Shown: positions 24,474 to 34,110 of the stretch, piece by piece
How the letters are laid out: every line of letters begins with the position of its first letter
How positions within the stretch are numbered: the stretch's first letter is position 1
Translations under genes and position numbers: made by a program
Notes under the pieces: model-generated
What the model was told of the DNA's origin: nothing
Seen by the model: the letters and a program-made list of their open reading frames with translations, nothing else
The model's database searches: none
Assembly (NCBI RefSeq): GCF_012035195.1
Contig: NZ_JAAVJH010000003.1
Span: forward strand, 124,001 to 188,000
DNA length: 64,000 nucleotides
Source of the DNA: Sphingomonas corticis
Lineage (GTDB): Bacteria; Pseudomonadota; Alphaproteobacteria; Sphingomonadales; Sphingomonadaceae
Direction: 5' to 3'

Positions 24474-26543
24474 GTGGCCAACTATTCCGTAAACACTGTC
24501 GGGCAGCTGACGGCAGCCCTCGCCCGTGCGAAGTCCGGCGACACCGTTACCGTCGCGTCCGGCACCTATTCGAACGTCAAGATCAGCAACCTGAAGATTG
24601 CCGGAAACGTGACGATCGTGTCGGCGGACGCGGACAAGCCCGCCGTCTTCACCGACCTTTCGGTGAAGAACAGCAGCGGGCTGACGTTCCGCGACCTGGA
24701 CTTCGCGTCGAATGGCAAGATGTACGGCTTCCAGGTGAACAACTCGTCGAACATCGTGCTGGACAAGCTGCACGTCCACGGCTCGCTCGACGGCGACGTC
24801 AGCAACGACACGGGCCTGATGATGGTGCGCGGCAGCTCGAACGTCGCCGTCACCAATTCGGAGTTCCAGCAGGCCTGGCTCGGCCTGTCGTTCCTCGACA
24901 ACGACGGCCTGACAGTCACCGGCAACAACTTCCACGACATCCGCACCGACGCCGTGCGCGGCGCGGGCACGTCCAACGTCGTCATCTCGAACAACTATTT
25001 TACCGACTTCTATCCCCGCTGGGGCAACAGCTCCGCCGACGGCGACCATCCCGACGCGATCCAGCTGTGGACGGCGGGCGAGACGGAGAGCGCGCGCAAC
25101 ATCACGATCACCGACAATGTCATCGTGCGCGGCAACGGCGATCCGATGCAGGGCATCTTCGTGACCGATCAGATGGGGAACCTGCCCTACCAGAACGTGA
25201 CCGTCACCGGCAACACGATCGTCGGCGGCATGGGCAACGGTATCGCCGTCATGAGCGCCAACGACGTGACCATCGCGAACAACAATGTGATCGCGATCGA
25301 CGGACAGAAATCGAATATCCGCGTCGACAAGCTCACCAATGCAACCGTGACCGACAACGAGGCGACCGGCTTCATCTACACGGCATCGCCGACGGTGGTG
25401 AAGAAGGGCAACGTGCTGGCGGAGGCGATCAGCGCCGACGTCGGCAAGGCGTTCGCGATGCAGCTGGGCGGGCTGGGCAAGGCGGCCGGGGCAGCGAGCT
25501 TGAACGTCAGCCTGCGCGCGGTGCTGGCCGACGCCGACCTGACGGTGTCCCCCTCCGCGCTGGCGTCGAAGCATGCCGGCGGGATGGCGAGCCGCGCCGA
25601 CGTGCTGGTCGCGCAGATGGTGAAGCTGCTCGGCTACGTCGACGAGCCGGGCGAGCGCACCTTCGCCGAACAGCTGGTGACGGGCACGGCGGGCGACGAT
25701 CGCCTGTCCGCCACCGCCGTCGGCAACAGCCGGGTCGAGGGCGGCGCGGGCGACGACGTGCTGACCGGCGGGACCGCCAACAGCCACACGCTGGTCGGCG
25801 GGGCGGGCGACGACACCTATGTCATCCGTGCCGCGGTCAACACGATCGTCGAGACCGCGAACGGCGGCAGCGACACCGTCAACGCCTATATCGACTACAC
25901 GCTGGGCGCGCATGTGGAGAACCTGCGGCTCCTCGCCACGGGGCTGACCGGCACGGGCAACGAGCTGAACAACGTCATGACGGGTTCGGCCGGCAACGAC
26001 ATCCTGTTCGGCATGGCCGGCAACGACACGCTGCGCGGCGGCGAGGGCAACGACCGGCTGGATGGCGGCGCGGGCGACGACAGCCTGCGCGGCGACGCGG
26101 GCAACGACTGGCTCAACGGGGGCGACGGCAACGACACGCTGAGCGGCGGCGAGGGCGACGACATCCTGATCGGCGGCGCGGGCAAGGACGTCCTCGAAGG
26201 CGGCGCGGGCATGGACACGATGACCGGCGGCGCGGGGGCCGACATCTTCCGCTTCCGTCCGTCGGACGTGGCGGCCGGCGGGCGCGACGTCATCACCGAC
26301 TTCCAGCGCGGCACCGACAAGATCGAGCTGAGCCTCATCGACGCCAAGGCGGGAACGGCCGCCAACGACGCCTTCTCCTTCATCGGCACCGCGGCCTTCT
26401 CGAAGAAGGCGGGCGAGCTCAGGTTCGAGAAGGTGGGCGGCGACAGCATCGTCCACGCCGACACCAACGGCGACGGAGTGGCCGACTTCTCGATCGTGCT
26501 GAAGGGGATCGGCGCGCTGGCGGCGAACGACTTCACGCTCTGA
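24474..26543 (+). CDS. Secreted right-handed beta-helix protein with RTX calcium-binding repeats
   Basis: This is a 689-residue protein with no N-terminal signal. Residues ~1-330 form a right-handed parallel beta-helix with many Asn/Gly/Thr turns (DLTVTGNN-like rungs, NVTVTGNTIVGG, DVTIANNNV). After a linker, residues ~400-600 carry at least ten GGxGxDxLxGG nonapeptide repeats, and the tail (ADIFRFRPSD... VITDFQRGTDKIELS) is the serralysin-type C-terminal signal for type I secretion. This combination is seen in secreted polysaccharide lyases and alginate epimerase-like enzymes. The start GTG 24474 has AAGGA upstream. No type I transporter genes are in the window. Confidence 0.88.
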   Translation: MANYSVNTVGQLTAALARAKSGDTVTVASGTYSNVKISNLKIAGNVTIVSADADKPAVFTDLSVKNSSGLTFRDLDFASNGKMYGFQVNNSSNIVLDKLHVHGSLDGDVSNDTGLMMVRGSSNVAVTNSEFQQAWLGLSFLDNDGLTVTGNNFHDIRTDAVRGAGTSNVVISNNYFTDFYPRWGNSSADGDHPDAIQLWTAGETESARNITITDNVIVRGNGDPMQGIFVTDQMGNLPYQNVTVTGNTIVGGMGNGIAVMSANDVTIANNNVIAIDGQKSNIRVDKLTNATVTDNEATGFIYTASPTVVKKGNVLAEAISADVGKAFAMQLGGLGKAAGAASLNVSLRAVLADADLTVSPSALASKHAGGMASRADVLVAQMVKLLGYVDEPGERTFAEQLVTGTAGDDRLSATAVGNSRVEGGAGDDVLTGGTANSHTLVGGAGDDTYVIRAAVNTIVETANGGSDTVNAYIDYTLGAHVENLRLLATGLTGTGNELNNVMTGSAGNDILFGMAGNDTLRGGEGNDRLDGGAGDDSLRGDAGNDWLNGGDGNDTLSGGEGDDILIGGAGKDVLEGGAGMDTMTGGAGADIFRFRPSDVAAGGRDVITDFQRGTDKIELSLIDAKAGTAANDAFSFIGTAAFSKKAGELRFEKVGGDSIVHADTNGDGVADFSIVLKGIGALAANDFTL

Positions 26544-26679
26544 CCGTCGCGCCGCACACGCGACACCGACGCCGCCCCCGGTTGCGACCGGCGGGCGGCG
26601 TCTCTACAAGCGCCGTTCCTTCCCGGGCAGGCCGCAATGGCCGCCCCTCCCGCACCCCCGCCCTGGAGACGCGACAGCG

Positions 26680-27903
26680 ATGACCGCGACGCCGACGCCG
26701 CACGACCCGTCCCCCGCCGCTGCCGCCGGGGGGGTGCCCGTGCGGATCGGCCTGCTGTTCCACTCGCTCACCTCGGGCAATCTGGGTGTCGGTGCGCTGA
26801 CGCTGGCGAACATGGCGATCGCCGAGAAGGCGGCGCGCGCGGCGGGGCTGGACCCCACCTTCGTCTCGATCGGCATGGACGATCGCGACGCGCCGGAACT
26901 GGGCGGCGGACGCGTCGCGACGGTGACGATCAACTCCCGCTCGCTGGTGTCGCCCGGCGGCCTGTGGCGCGCGTTCGGCGGGGTGGACGCGGTGCTCGAC
27001 ATCAGCGGCGGCGACAGCTTCGCCGACATCTACCATCCGCGCCGCTTCTTCTTCGTGTGGTCGACGAAGCTGATGGTGCTGGCGCGGCGCGTGCCGCTGA
27101 TCCTGCCGCCGATGACGATCGGGCCGTTCGAACAGGCGAAGTACCGCAAGCTCGCGGGCTTCATCATGACTCGCGCGCGCGCCACCGTCGCACGCGATCC
27201 GCAATCCTTCGCGGTGGCGCGGCGGCTCGCCCCGCGCGCCACGGTGGCGCAGGCGGCGGACGTGGCGTTCGAGCTGCCGTACGACAGCCGCGCGGCGGAG
27301 CGGGGCGGCGCGACGCTGCGCGTCGGCGTCAACGCCTCGGGCCTGCTGTTCCACGAGGCGGAGACGGGCAGCAACCGCTTCGGCCTGTCGATCGACTATG
27401 CCGCCTACACCCGCCGCCTGATCGAGGCGCTGATAGCGCGCGGCGCGCAGGTGCACATCGTCACGCACTGCTACACGAGGAAGCAGCCGCAGGACGACGA
27501 CAGCCGCCGTCCCGACCTGCTCGCCAGGGAATATCCGCAGGCCATCCGCGTGCCCGACTTTCCCGATCCGGTCGCGGCGAAGAGCTACATCTCGTCGCTC
27601 GACTTCCTCGTCGCCGGACGGATGCACGCCTGCATCGGCGCCTATTCCTCCGGCACGCCGGTGGTGCCCGTCGCCTACAGCCGCAAGTTCGGCGGGCTGT
27701 TCGGCATGCTGGGCTACGACACGATGATCCCGGTCACGGGCATGACCGACGACGAGGCGCTGGCCTTCACGCTCGACGCGCTGGACCGGCGAGGGGAACT
27801 CGCCGCGAAGGAGGCCGAGGGCATGACGCGCGTGTCGGCGATGCTGGACAGTTACCGCGACATCCTCGGCGACCTGTTCCGCGACCTGAAGGCGCGGCGG
27901 TGA
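26680..27903 (+). CDS. Polysaccharide pyruvyl transferase family protein
   Basis: This is a 407-residue protein of the polysaccharide pyruvyl transferase family (CsaB/WcaK/GumL-like). The N-terminal strand GLLFHSLTSGNLGVGALT, the ISGGDSF motif, the HIVTHCY region and the C-terminal block with SLDFLVAGRMHACI are the family signatures. Members transfer pyruvate from phosphoenolpyruvate to glycan hydroxyls as a ketal. It follows the RTX protein by 136 bases and ends in a long inverted repeat. This fits pyruvylation of the glycan made by the two upstream transferases. Confidence 0.86.
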   Translation: MTATPTPHDPSPAAAAGGVPVRIGLLFHSLTSGNLGVGALTLANMAIAEKAARAAGLDPTFVSIGMDDRDAPELGGGRVATVTINSRSLVSPGGLWRAFGGVDAVLDISGGDSFADIYHPRRFFFVWSTKLMVLARRVPLILPPMTIGPFEQAKYRKLAGFIMTRARATVARDPQSFAVARRLAPRATVAQAADVAFELPYDSRAAERGGATLRVGVNASGLLFHEAETGSNRFGLSIDYAAYTRRLIEALIARGAQVHIVTHCYTRKQPQDDDSRRPDLLAREYPQAIRVPDFPDPVAAKSYISSLDFLVAGRMHACIGAYSSGTPVVPVAYSRKFGGLFGMLGYDTMIPVTGMTDDEALAFTLDALDRRGELAAKEAEGMTRVSAMLDSYRDILGDLFRDLKARR

Positions 27904-27987
27904 TCGCGCTCCCGCGAAGGCGGGAGCCCAGGGTCTGATGCGCCGCATGCGTGGCTCCGGGCTCCCGCCTTCGCGGGACCGCGATCA
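27902..27987. repeat. Long inverted repeat between converging genes
   Basis: About 30 bases on each side (GATCGCG-CT-CCCGCGAAGG... and its complement) pair almost perfectly around a ~20-base centre. Each arm contains the smaller hairpin TCCCGC-GAAG-GCGGGA. It covers the stop codons of both converging genes and probably acts as a two-way terminator; the unit is of the sphingomonad dispersed-repeat type. Confidence 0.85.
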
Positions 27988-28932
27988 CCGCCGCATCGCC
28001 ACGCGCAGGATGCGGTCGTCCGCGGCCAGGTACATCGCGCCGGGCGCGAAGGCGACGTTGGCCATCGGCCGGTCGTGGCGGATGCGGCCGAGCGATCGCG
28101 CCTGCGCGTCGAGGATGACGATCCCGCCCGGCGCGCTGCAGAACAGCAGGCCGTGCGCCGCCTTCATCCCGTCGGGCAGCCCAGGGCCCGGCCAGCCGCT
28201 GGCGTCCAGGAAGACGCGGCGGTTCGTCGCGCGGCCGTCCTTCCAGTCGTAGCACCAGATCCGCGGCGCGGCCTCGTTGCTCTCCGCCACGTAGAGCCGG
28301 CCGTGCGCCAGCGCGATGCCGTTGGGGCGCGACAGCGTGCCGTCGAGCAGGGTCACGCCGCCGTCCGGCGTCACGCGGTAGACGCCGTTGTGCTCCAGCT
28401 CCTTCAGCGGGGAGGCGTCGCCCCCGGTCAGGCCGTAGGGCGGGTCGGTGAACAGGATCGCGCCGTCGGCGTCGACGACCAGGTCGTTGGGGCTGTTGAG
28501 GCGCTTGCCCCCGAAGCAGTCCGCCAATGTCGTCACCGCGCGCGTGGCGGGATCGACCGCGATGATCGCGCGCAACCCGCTGTGCGCCGCCAGCACGCGC
28601 CCGCGCGCGTCGCTGGCGAGGCCGTTGGTGCCGCCCTCGCGCACCAGCTGCGCATCGAGACCCGGCGGGGCGGGGAGGAACAGCGACACGCCGTCCCGCG
28701 GCGACCAGCGGCGGGTGATGCCCGCGGGCGGATCGGAGAAAAGCAGGTGGTCGCCCATCCACAGCGGCCCCTCCGCCCAGCGGATGCCGCTCGCCACCGT
28801 CTCGAACGCCGGCGCCGCGGGAAACAGCCGGTCGAGCGCCCGCGAGCGGCGTTCGAAGCGGGGCAGGGCAGGAGCTGCCGCCGCGACCAGCGCGCCGGCC
28901 GTGCCCGCGAGCAGCGTGCGGCGGCCGATCAT
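27985..28932 (-). CDS. SMP-30/gluconolactonase family protein, exported
   Basis: This 315-residue protein has an N-terminal Tat-like signal (MIGRRTLLAGTAGALVAAAAPA) and a six-bladed beta-propeller of the SMP-30/gluconolactonase/LRE type (WAEGPLW start, LNSPNDLVVD, FTDPPYGL, RPNGIALAHG, LPDGMKAAHG). It should open a sugar lactone in the periplasm. The start ATG 28932 overlaps the stop of the upstream oxidoreductase by three bases, so the two are likely co-translated: a sugar is oxidised to the lactone and the lactone then hydrolysed. The sugar is unknown. Confidence 0.88.
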   Translation of the reverse strand: MIGRRTLLAGTAGALVAAAAPALPRFERRSRALDRLFPAAPAFETVASGIRWAEGPLWMGDHLLFSDPPAGITRRWSPRDGVSLFLPAPPGLDAQLVREGGTNGLASDARGRVLAAHSGLRAIIAVDPATRAVTTLADCFGGKRLNSPNDLVVDADGAILFTDPPYGLTGGDASPLKELEHNGVYRVTPDGGVTLLDGTLSRPNGIALAHGRLYVAESNEAAPRIWCYDWKDGRATNRRVFLDASGWPGPGLPDGMKAAHGLLFCSAPGGIVILDAQARSLGRIRHDRPMANVAFAPGAMYLAADDRILRVAMRR

Positions 28933-30023
28933 CACAGCGTCACCCGCCGCCCCTCGCGCGCGGAGCGATAGATCGCCTCGATGATGCGCAGGTCCTGCAA
29001 CCCCTCCTTGCCGGAGACGATCGGCTCGCGGTCGGCGAGGATGCATTCGGACAGATGGTCCAGCTGCCCCGCGAACTGCGTGGACCGCGGGCCGGGCGGG
29101 GGCGTCACCTCGCGGTCGCGGCCGTTCTTGCCGGTCCACATCTTCTGCCCCTCGTATCCGGTGGCGGGCTCCAGCTCGATCCGTCCTTCCGTCCCGGCAA
29201 GGAAGATGCGGTTCTGACTGGCGGAGTACATCGTCTGGCACCCCGCCATCGCGCCGGAGGGAAACTCCATCGTCCAGGCGAGCAGGTCCTCCACCGTGCG
29301 GAACCGCGGATCGCGGCGGTCCGTGCTCTCCGTGGCGGAGACGGCGACCGGCTCCTCCCCGGTCATGTAGCGCGCGGCCTGGAGCGCGTAGATGCCGATA
29401 TCCATCAGCGATCCCCCGCCCGATCGCGCCCGGTCGAGCCGCCAGACCGAGGGATCGCGCATGACGAAGCCGTGCTCGGACCGGACGTAACGGATCTTCC
29501 CCGCCGCGCCGCTCCTCGCCAGCCGGATCGCTTCCATGTTGTGCGGCTGGAAGCGGCTGCGATAGCCGATCATCAGCTTGCGGTTCGCGCGCGCGCACGC
29601 CGCGATCATCTGCTCGCACTCCGCCGCGGAAACCGCCATCGGCTTCTCGCACATCACGTGCTTGCCCGCCTTGGCCGCGCGGATCGTGTACTCGGCGTGC
29701 ATCGAATTGGGCAGGATGACGTAGACGATGTCCACGTCCTTGTTATCGGCGATGCGGTCGAACGTCGTATAGTCGTAGATGCCGCTTTCCGGCACGCCGT
29801 ATTTCCTCGCCCATTCCGTCGCCTTGGCGCGGTCGCCGCTGACCAGCGCGGTGACGCGGCTGGTCGAGCAATTCGCGAACTCGGGCAGGATGCGCCCGGC
29901 ATAACCGCCCAGGCCGACGATGGCGTAGCCCAGCTTGCGCCGCGGCTGCGCGAGGGCGGGAGCGCCGAGGGTGAGGGCGGCGGCGCCTGCCACCAAAGAG
30001 CGTCGGTCGATCGTGCCCGTCAT
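28932..30023 (-). CDS. Gfo/Idh/MocA family oxidoreductase with Tat signal
   Basis: This 363-residue protein starts at ATG 30023 behind GGGAGGTGAG. It has a Tat-type leader (TIDRRSLVAGAAALTLGAPALAQ), the Rossmann motif YAIVGLGGYAG, and the family motif CEKPMAV, with the usual Lys in the active site. It resembles the glucose-fructose oxidoreductase group, which keeps NADP tightly bound and works in the periplasm on aldoses. The direct partner downstream is the exported lactonase. It is transcribed like the xylA group but separated from it by an inverted repeat, so it may be its own unit. Confidence 0.9.
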   Translation of the reverse strand: MTGTIDRRSLVAGAAALTLGAPALAQPRRKLGYAIVGLGGYAGRILPEFANCSTSRVTALVSGDRAKATEWARKYGVPESGIYDYTTFDRIADNKDVDIVYVILPNSMHAEYTIRAAKAGKHVMCEKPMAVSAAECEQMIAACARANRKLMIGYRSRFQPHNMEAIRLARSGAAGKIRYVRSEHGFVMRDPSVWRLDRARSGGGSLMDIGIYALQAARYMTGEEPVAVSATESTDRRDPRFRTVEDLLAWTMEFPSGAMAGCQTMYSASQNRIFLAGTEGRIELEPATGYEGQKMWTGKNGRDREVTPPPGPRSTQFAGQLDHLSECILADREPIVSGKEGLQDLRIIEAIYRSAREGRRVTL

Positions 30024-30042
30024 TCTCACCTCCCATCGCATT

Positions 30043-30125
30043 CGTCATCCCGGCGCAGGCCGCAGATCCAGAGCCAGACGATGCAACGCTCGTGCGACAA
30101 CTCTGGACCCCAGCCCGCGCGGGTG
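30043..30125. repeat. Imperfect inverted repeat between oxidoreductase and xylose isomerase genes
   Basis: The left arm (ATCCCGGCGCAGGCC... ATCCAGAG) pairs with the right arm (CTCTGGACCCCAGCCCGCGCGGG). It is a sphingomonad-type dispersed intergenic element and may end the xylA transcript. Confidence 0.7.
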
Positions 30126-30137
30126 GAAAGAAGGGTA

Positions 30138-31445
30138 TCAGATGAAGCGGTTGACGATATTCTCGATCCGCTCCTGCTTGCCCGACCGCGGGCGGGGATC
30201 GATCGCGCGCTCGACCGCCAGGTCGGCGATGCCGGCCAGGTCGCTCGCGCGCACCTCGCGCCCGAACTCGCCCTGCCATCCGGCGTAGCGCTCCGCCTTG
30301 ATCGCATCCAGCCGGCCGTCTTCGATCAGGGCGGCGGCGTTCAGCAGGCCTTTCGCCACCACGTCGATGCCGCCGATATGGCCGTGGAACAGGTCCTCCG
30401 CGTCGATCGACTGGCGCCGCACCTTCGCGTCGAAGTTGAAGCCGCCGGTGGTGAACCCGCCCGCCCGCACGATTTCCAGCATGGCGAGCGTCAGCTCTTC
30501 CACCGAATTGGGGAATTGGTCGGTGTCCCACCCGTTCTGCGGGTCGCCGCGGTTCGCGTCGATCGAACCGAAGATGCCGAGCGCGCCCGCGGTCGCGATC
30601 TCGTGCTCGAAGGTGTGGCCGGCCAGCGTCGCATGGTTCGCCTCGATGTTGACGCGCACCTCGTCTTCCAGGCCGTAGCGCTTCAGGAAGCCGTACACGG
30701 TGGCGGTATCGAAGTCGTACTGGTGCTTGGTGGGCTCGTGCGGCTTGGGCTCGATCAGGATCGTGCCGGTGAAGCCGATCTTGTGCTTGTGCTCGACCAC
30801 CTTCGTCAGGAACGCGCCGAAATTGTCGAGCTCCGTCTTCATGTCGGTGTTCGCCAGCGTCTCATAGCCCTCGCGACCGCCCCACAGCACGTAGTTCGCG
30901 CCGCCCAGCCGATGCGTCGCCTCCAATGCGTCGCGCACCTGCATCGCGGCGAAGGCGTAGACCTCGGGATCGGGATTGGTCGCCGCGCCCGCGGCGAAGC
31001 GCGGGTGCGAGAAGGCGTTGGCGGTGCCCCACAGCAGCTTGCGTCCGGTCGACGCCTGCAATTGCTCCAGATGGTCGACCGCCTCGGCGAGATAGCGGCG
31101 ATGCTCCGCGACCGAGTTCGCCTCCGCCATCACGTCCACGTCGTGGAAGCAGTAGAAGGGGATGTCGAGCTTCTGGAAGAAGTCGAACGCAACCTCGCGC
31201 TTGGCCTTCGCCGCCGCGCTGTCGTTCGCGCCGCGGTGCCACGGGCGATCGAACGTGCCCGCGCCGAACACGTCGCTGCCCGGCCAGCAGAAGGTGTGCC
31301 AGAAGCAGGCGGCGAAGCGTAGATGGTCCTCCATCCGCTTGCCCAGCACGACCCGGTCCTTGTCGTACCAGCGATAGGCCAGCTCGTTGGTGCTGTCCGC
31401 ACCCTCGTACTTGATCGTCGGAATCGCGGCGAAATAGTCGGTCAT
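30138..31445 (-). CDS. xylA: Xylose isomerase
   Basis: This is a 435-residue metal-dependent aldose isomerase that turns D-xylose into D-xylulose. The family motifs are complete: FCFHDVDV-like FHDVDVM with the catalytic His, LLWGTAN, the metal site segment [22 protein letters not shown] and WDTDQFPN. The length matches the class II (long) isomerases. It starts at ATG 31445, overlapping the xylulokinase stop by four bases, so GH43, xylB and xylA form one operon. That operon has its own xylose-type operator at 34074. A separate oxidative xylose route is also coded in the window. Confidence 0.97.
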   Translation of the reverse strand: MTDYFAAIPTIKYEGADSTNELAYRWYDKDRVVLGKRMEDHLRFAACFWHTFCWPGSDVFGAGTFDRPWHRGANDSAAAKAKREVAFDFFQKLDIPFYCFHDVDVMAEANSVAEHRRYLAEAVDHLEQLQASTGRKLLWGTANAFSHPRFAAGAATNPDPEVYAFAAMQVRDALEATHRLGGANYVLWGGREGYETLANTDMKTELDNFGAFLTKVVEHKHKIGFTGTILIEPKPHEPTKHQYDFDTATVYGFLKRYGLEDEVRVNIEANHATLAGHTFEHEIATAGALGIFGSIDANRGDPQNGWDTDQFPNSVEELTLAMLEIVRAGGFTTGGFNFDAKVRRQSIDAEDLFHGHIGGIDVVAKGLLNAAALIEDGRLDAIKAERYAGWQGEFGREVRASDLAGIADLAVERAIDPRPRSGKQERIENIVNRFI

Positions 31446-32893
31446 GCTCGGGTCCTGTTCGGCGTGATGCGGGGATAGGCGTCGACGAAGCGGGCGCGCT
31501 TGGGCGCGAGCCGCTCGGCGAGGAGGGGGTCGGCGGCGATCGTGTGGCTGACGGGCGGGGGAACGCAGACGTCCGCGGGGGCGCCGCCGTCGACGGCGAT
31601 CTGCGCCAGCCGCGCGGCGCCCAGCGCCGGGCCGACCTCGCCACCGGAAAGATAGACCAGCTCGACGCCCAGCGCCGCCGCGATCGTCTGCCCCCAGTAG
31701 CGCGAGCGCGCGCCGCCGCCGATCACGGACAGTCGATTGACCGTCGTCCCGGCGTCGCGCAGCGCGTCGAGGCCGTCGGCCAATGCGAACGCCACGCCTT
31801 CCAGCACCGCCTGCGCCAGCCGCTCGGGCGAGGTGTCGTGGTCGAGGCCGAGGAAGCCGCCGCGCACCTCGGCGTCGTTATGCGGCGTCCGCTCGCCGGA
31901 AAGATAGGGGAGGAAGATCTCCGGCCCGCTCGCCGGCCCCGCCGCCTCCGCGCGCGCGAACAGCTCGGCCGCGCCCGCCGCGCCGGTCAGCCGCGCGACC
32001 CAGTCGATGCAGGCGGCGGCGGACAGGTGGACGCTCATCTGGTGCCACAGGCCGGGCAGGCAGTGGCAGAAGGCGTGGACCGCGCGCGCCGGATTGGGAC
32101 GGAAGTCCTTCGTCGCGACGAAGATGACACCCGACGTGCCGAGCGACAGCAGCGCGTCGCCGTCCGTCACCACGCCCACGCCCGCGGCGCCCGCGGCGTT
32201 GTCGCCGCCGCCGCCCGCCACCGGCACGCCCGCCATGCCCCACGCCTCCGCCACCTCGGCACGCAGCGTGCCGGTGACGGCGACGCCCTCCACCGCGCGC
32301 GGCATCTGCGCGCGGGACAGCCCGGTGGCGGCGAGCAGCGCGTCGCTCCAGTCGCGCTTCGCGACGTCGAGCCACAAGGTGCCCGCCGCGTCGGACACGT
32401 CGCTCGCCTTCTCGCCCGTCATCCGCAGGCGGACGTGATCCTTGGGCAGCAGCACGGTGCGGACCTTCGCGAAGGTCTCCGGCTCGTGCCGCCGCACCCA
32501 CGCCAGCTTGGGCGCGGTGAAGCCCGGCATGACGAGGTTCCCGGCAATGCCGCGGAAGTCCGCCGCCGCGTCCAGCTCCGCGCACTCGGCGTGGCTGCGC
32601 CCGTCGTTCCACAGGATCGCGGGACGCAGCGGGCGGTCGTCCTCGCCCAGCAGCGTCGCGCCGTGCATCTGCCCCGCCACGCCCACGCCGCGCACCGCGC
32701 GCCGCACGTCGGCGGGCAGCGCGCGCACCGCGGCGTCGGTCGCCTGCCACCAGGCATCGGCATCCTGCTCGGACCACAAGGGGTGCGGTCGCTGCACCGT
32801 CAGCGCCGCGACGCCCTGCGCCACGACGGCGCCGCGCTCGTCGAGCACCACCGCCTTCACGCCCGACGTGCCGATATCGATGCCGAGGAACAT
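31442..32893 (-). CDS. xylB: Xylulokinase
   Basis: This is a 483-residue FGGY-family kinase that phosphorylates D-xylulose. It begins with the phosphate-binding [12 protein letters not shown], has the xylulokinase substrate segment GQMHGA (75-80) and the catalytic base Asp231 in [12 protein letters not shown], plus the [11 protein letters not shown] motif. It lies 48 bases downstream of the GH43 gene and overlaps xylA by four bases. The product, xylulose 5-phosphate, goes to the pentose phosphate pathway. Confidence 0.96.
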   Translation of the reverse strand: MFLGIDIGTSGVKAVVLDERGAVVAQGVAALTVQRPHPLWSEQDADAWWQATDAAVRALPADVRRAVRGVGVAGQMHGATLLGEDDRPLRPAILWNDGRSHAECAELDAAADFRGIAGNLVMPGFTAPKLAWVRRHEPETFAKVRTVLLPKDHVRLRMTGEKASDVSDAAGTLWLDVAKRDWSDALLAATGLSRAQMPRAVEGVAVTGTLRAEVAEAWGMAGVPVAGGGGDNAAGAAGVGVVTDGDALLSLGTSGVIFVATKDFRPNPARAVHAFCHCLPGLWHQMSVHLSAAACIDWVARLTGAAGAAELFARAEAAGPASGPEIFLPYLSGERTPHNDAEVRGGFLGLDHDTSPERLAQAVLEGVAFALADGLDALRDAGTTVNRLSVIGGGARSRYWGQTIAAALGVELVYLSGGEVGPALGAARLAQIAVDGGAPADVCVPPPVSHTIAADPLLAERLAPKRARFVDAYPRITPNRTRA

Positions 32894-32941
32894 CGGGTCA
32901 GTCCCTCTCGGCCGTGGTACAGAGGCGGGGCGAGGGCGCCA

Positions 32942-34027
32942 TCACTTGACCAGCGGATCGATCGTGCGGATCGTGCCGTCCGCGTTGTACGTCAGCTCCG
33001 TCATCTTCACGTTGCGCAGCCGCGTCTGTCCCGACAGCTGGCTGTCGGCGTAGAACAGCCACCACTTGCCCTGCCACTCGACGATCGAGTGGTGCGTGGT
33101 CCAGCCGACGACGGGTTCGAGGATGCGGCCCTGGTACGTGAAAGGGCCGTAGGGCGAGTTGCCGATGCCGTAGACCAGGTAATGCGTGTCGCCGGTCGAC
33201 CAGCTGAGATAGTATTTGCCCTGGTACTTGTGCATCCACGCCGCCTCGAAGAAGCGGCGGTCGGTGTCGCCGCCCAGGATCGGCTTGCCCGCCTTGTCGA
33301 CGATCTGCACGTCGCGCGGCGCGTGCGCGAACTGCTTCATGTCGGCGGACATCATCGCGATCTTGGGCGCCAGCGCGGGCTTGTCCGGCGCGTTCAGGTC
33401 GGTCTTCGAGCCGTTGGGATCGTAGGTTCCGCTCGTGTTGCGCTGCAGCTGGCCGCCCCAGATCCCGCCGAAGATCATGTAGCTCTTCGCGTCCGTGTCG
33501 GTGAACACCGCGGGATCGATCGAGAAGCTGCCCTTGATCGGCGCCTTTTCCGGCACGAAGGGGCCGACCGGCGAACGGGACGTGGCGACGCCGATGCGGA
33601 ACGCGCCCTGGCGGTCCTTGGCGGGGAAATAGAGGTAATAGGTGCCGTTCTTGAACGCCGCGTCGGGCGCCCACGCCTGCTTCTCGGCCCAAGGCACGTC
33701 CTTCACGTCCAGCGCGACCGGGTGGATCGTCACCTTGCCGCCGGGCCGGTCCATGCTGAGCACGCGATAGTCGCGCATCTCGAAATGGCCGCCCAGATCG
33801 TCCTCCGGCGCGGGACCGTCGATGTCGTGGCTGGGATAGATGTACAGCTTGCCCGCGAAGACGTGGGCGGAGGGGTCCGCGGTGTAGATCTCCGTCACCA
33901 GCGGCTGCGACAGGTAGCGGCGGCCATCGGGTGCGCGCGGTTCCGGCGCGGTCGCGGGGGCGGTCTGCGCGGTGGAGGCGCCGGCGGTCAGCAGCATGAG
34001 GGTGGCCAAGGTCGCGCGAGCGCGCAT
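32942..34027 (-). CDS. Glycoside hydrolase family 43 (beta-xylosidase / arabinofuranosidase)
   Basis: This is a 361-residue protein with a signal peptide (MRARATLATLMLLTAGASTAQ) and a five-bladed GH43 propeller. The catalytic triad regions of the family can be placed at LYIYPSHDIDG (base Asp), SIDPAVFTDTD (pKa-modulating Asp) and the Glu in RFFEAAWMHKY (acid). It should cut xylose or arabinose from xylan fragments, in the periplasm or outside. It is the first gene of the xylB-xylA operon, and the operator 34074-34085 lies 47 bases before its start. Which sugar it prefers is not decidable here. Confidence 0.9.
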   Translation of the reverse strand: MRARATLATLMLLTAGASTAQTAPATAPEPRAPDGRRYLSQPLVTEIYTADPSAHVFAGKLYIYPSHDIDGPAPEDDLGGHFEMRDYRVLSMDRPGGKVTIHPVALDVKDVPWAEKQAWAPDAAFKNGTYYLYFPAKDRQGAFRIGVATSRSPVGPFVPEKAPIKGSFSIDPAVFTDTDAKSYMIFGGIWGGQLQRNTSGTYDPNGSKTDLNAPDKPALAPKIAMMSADMKQFAHAPRDVQIVDKAGKPILGGDTDRRFFEAAWMHKYQGKYYLSWSTGDTHYLVYGIGNSPYGPFTYQGRILEPVVGWTTHHSIVEWQGKWWLFYADSQLSGQTRLRNVKMTELTYNADGTIRTIDPLVK

Positions 34028-34073
34028 CGTCTCTCTCCCGTGAGTCTGGCCGTCGACGGCCTATGGCGTTACC

Positions 34074-34085
34074 GATAGCGCTAAC
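34074..34085. promoter_or_regulatory. LacI-type xylose operator (GH43-xylB-xylA operon)
   Basis: GATAGCGCTAAC, core TAGCGCTA at 34076-34083, lies 47 bases upstream of the GH43 start and after the mannonate dehydratase stop. It is nearly the same as the sites at 40111, 43422 and 53287 and fits the LacI-family consensus with a central CG. The likely binder is the regulator at 42300. Confidence 0.8.
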
Positions 34086-34110
34086 AACATGGATACGGCA
34101 AGAGCCCGCG

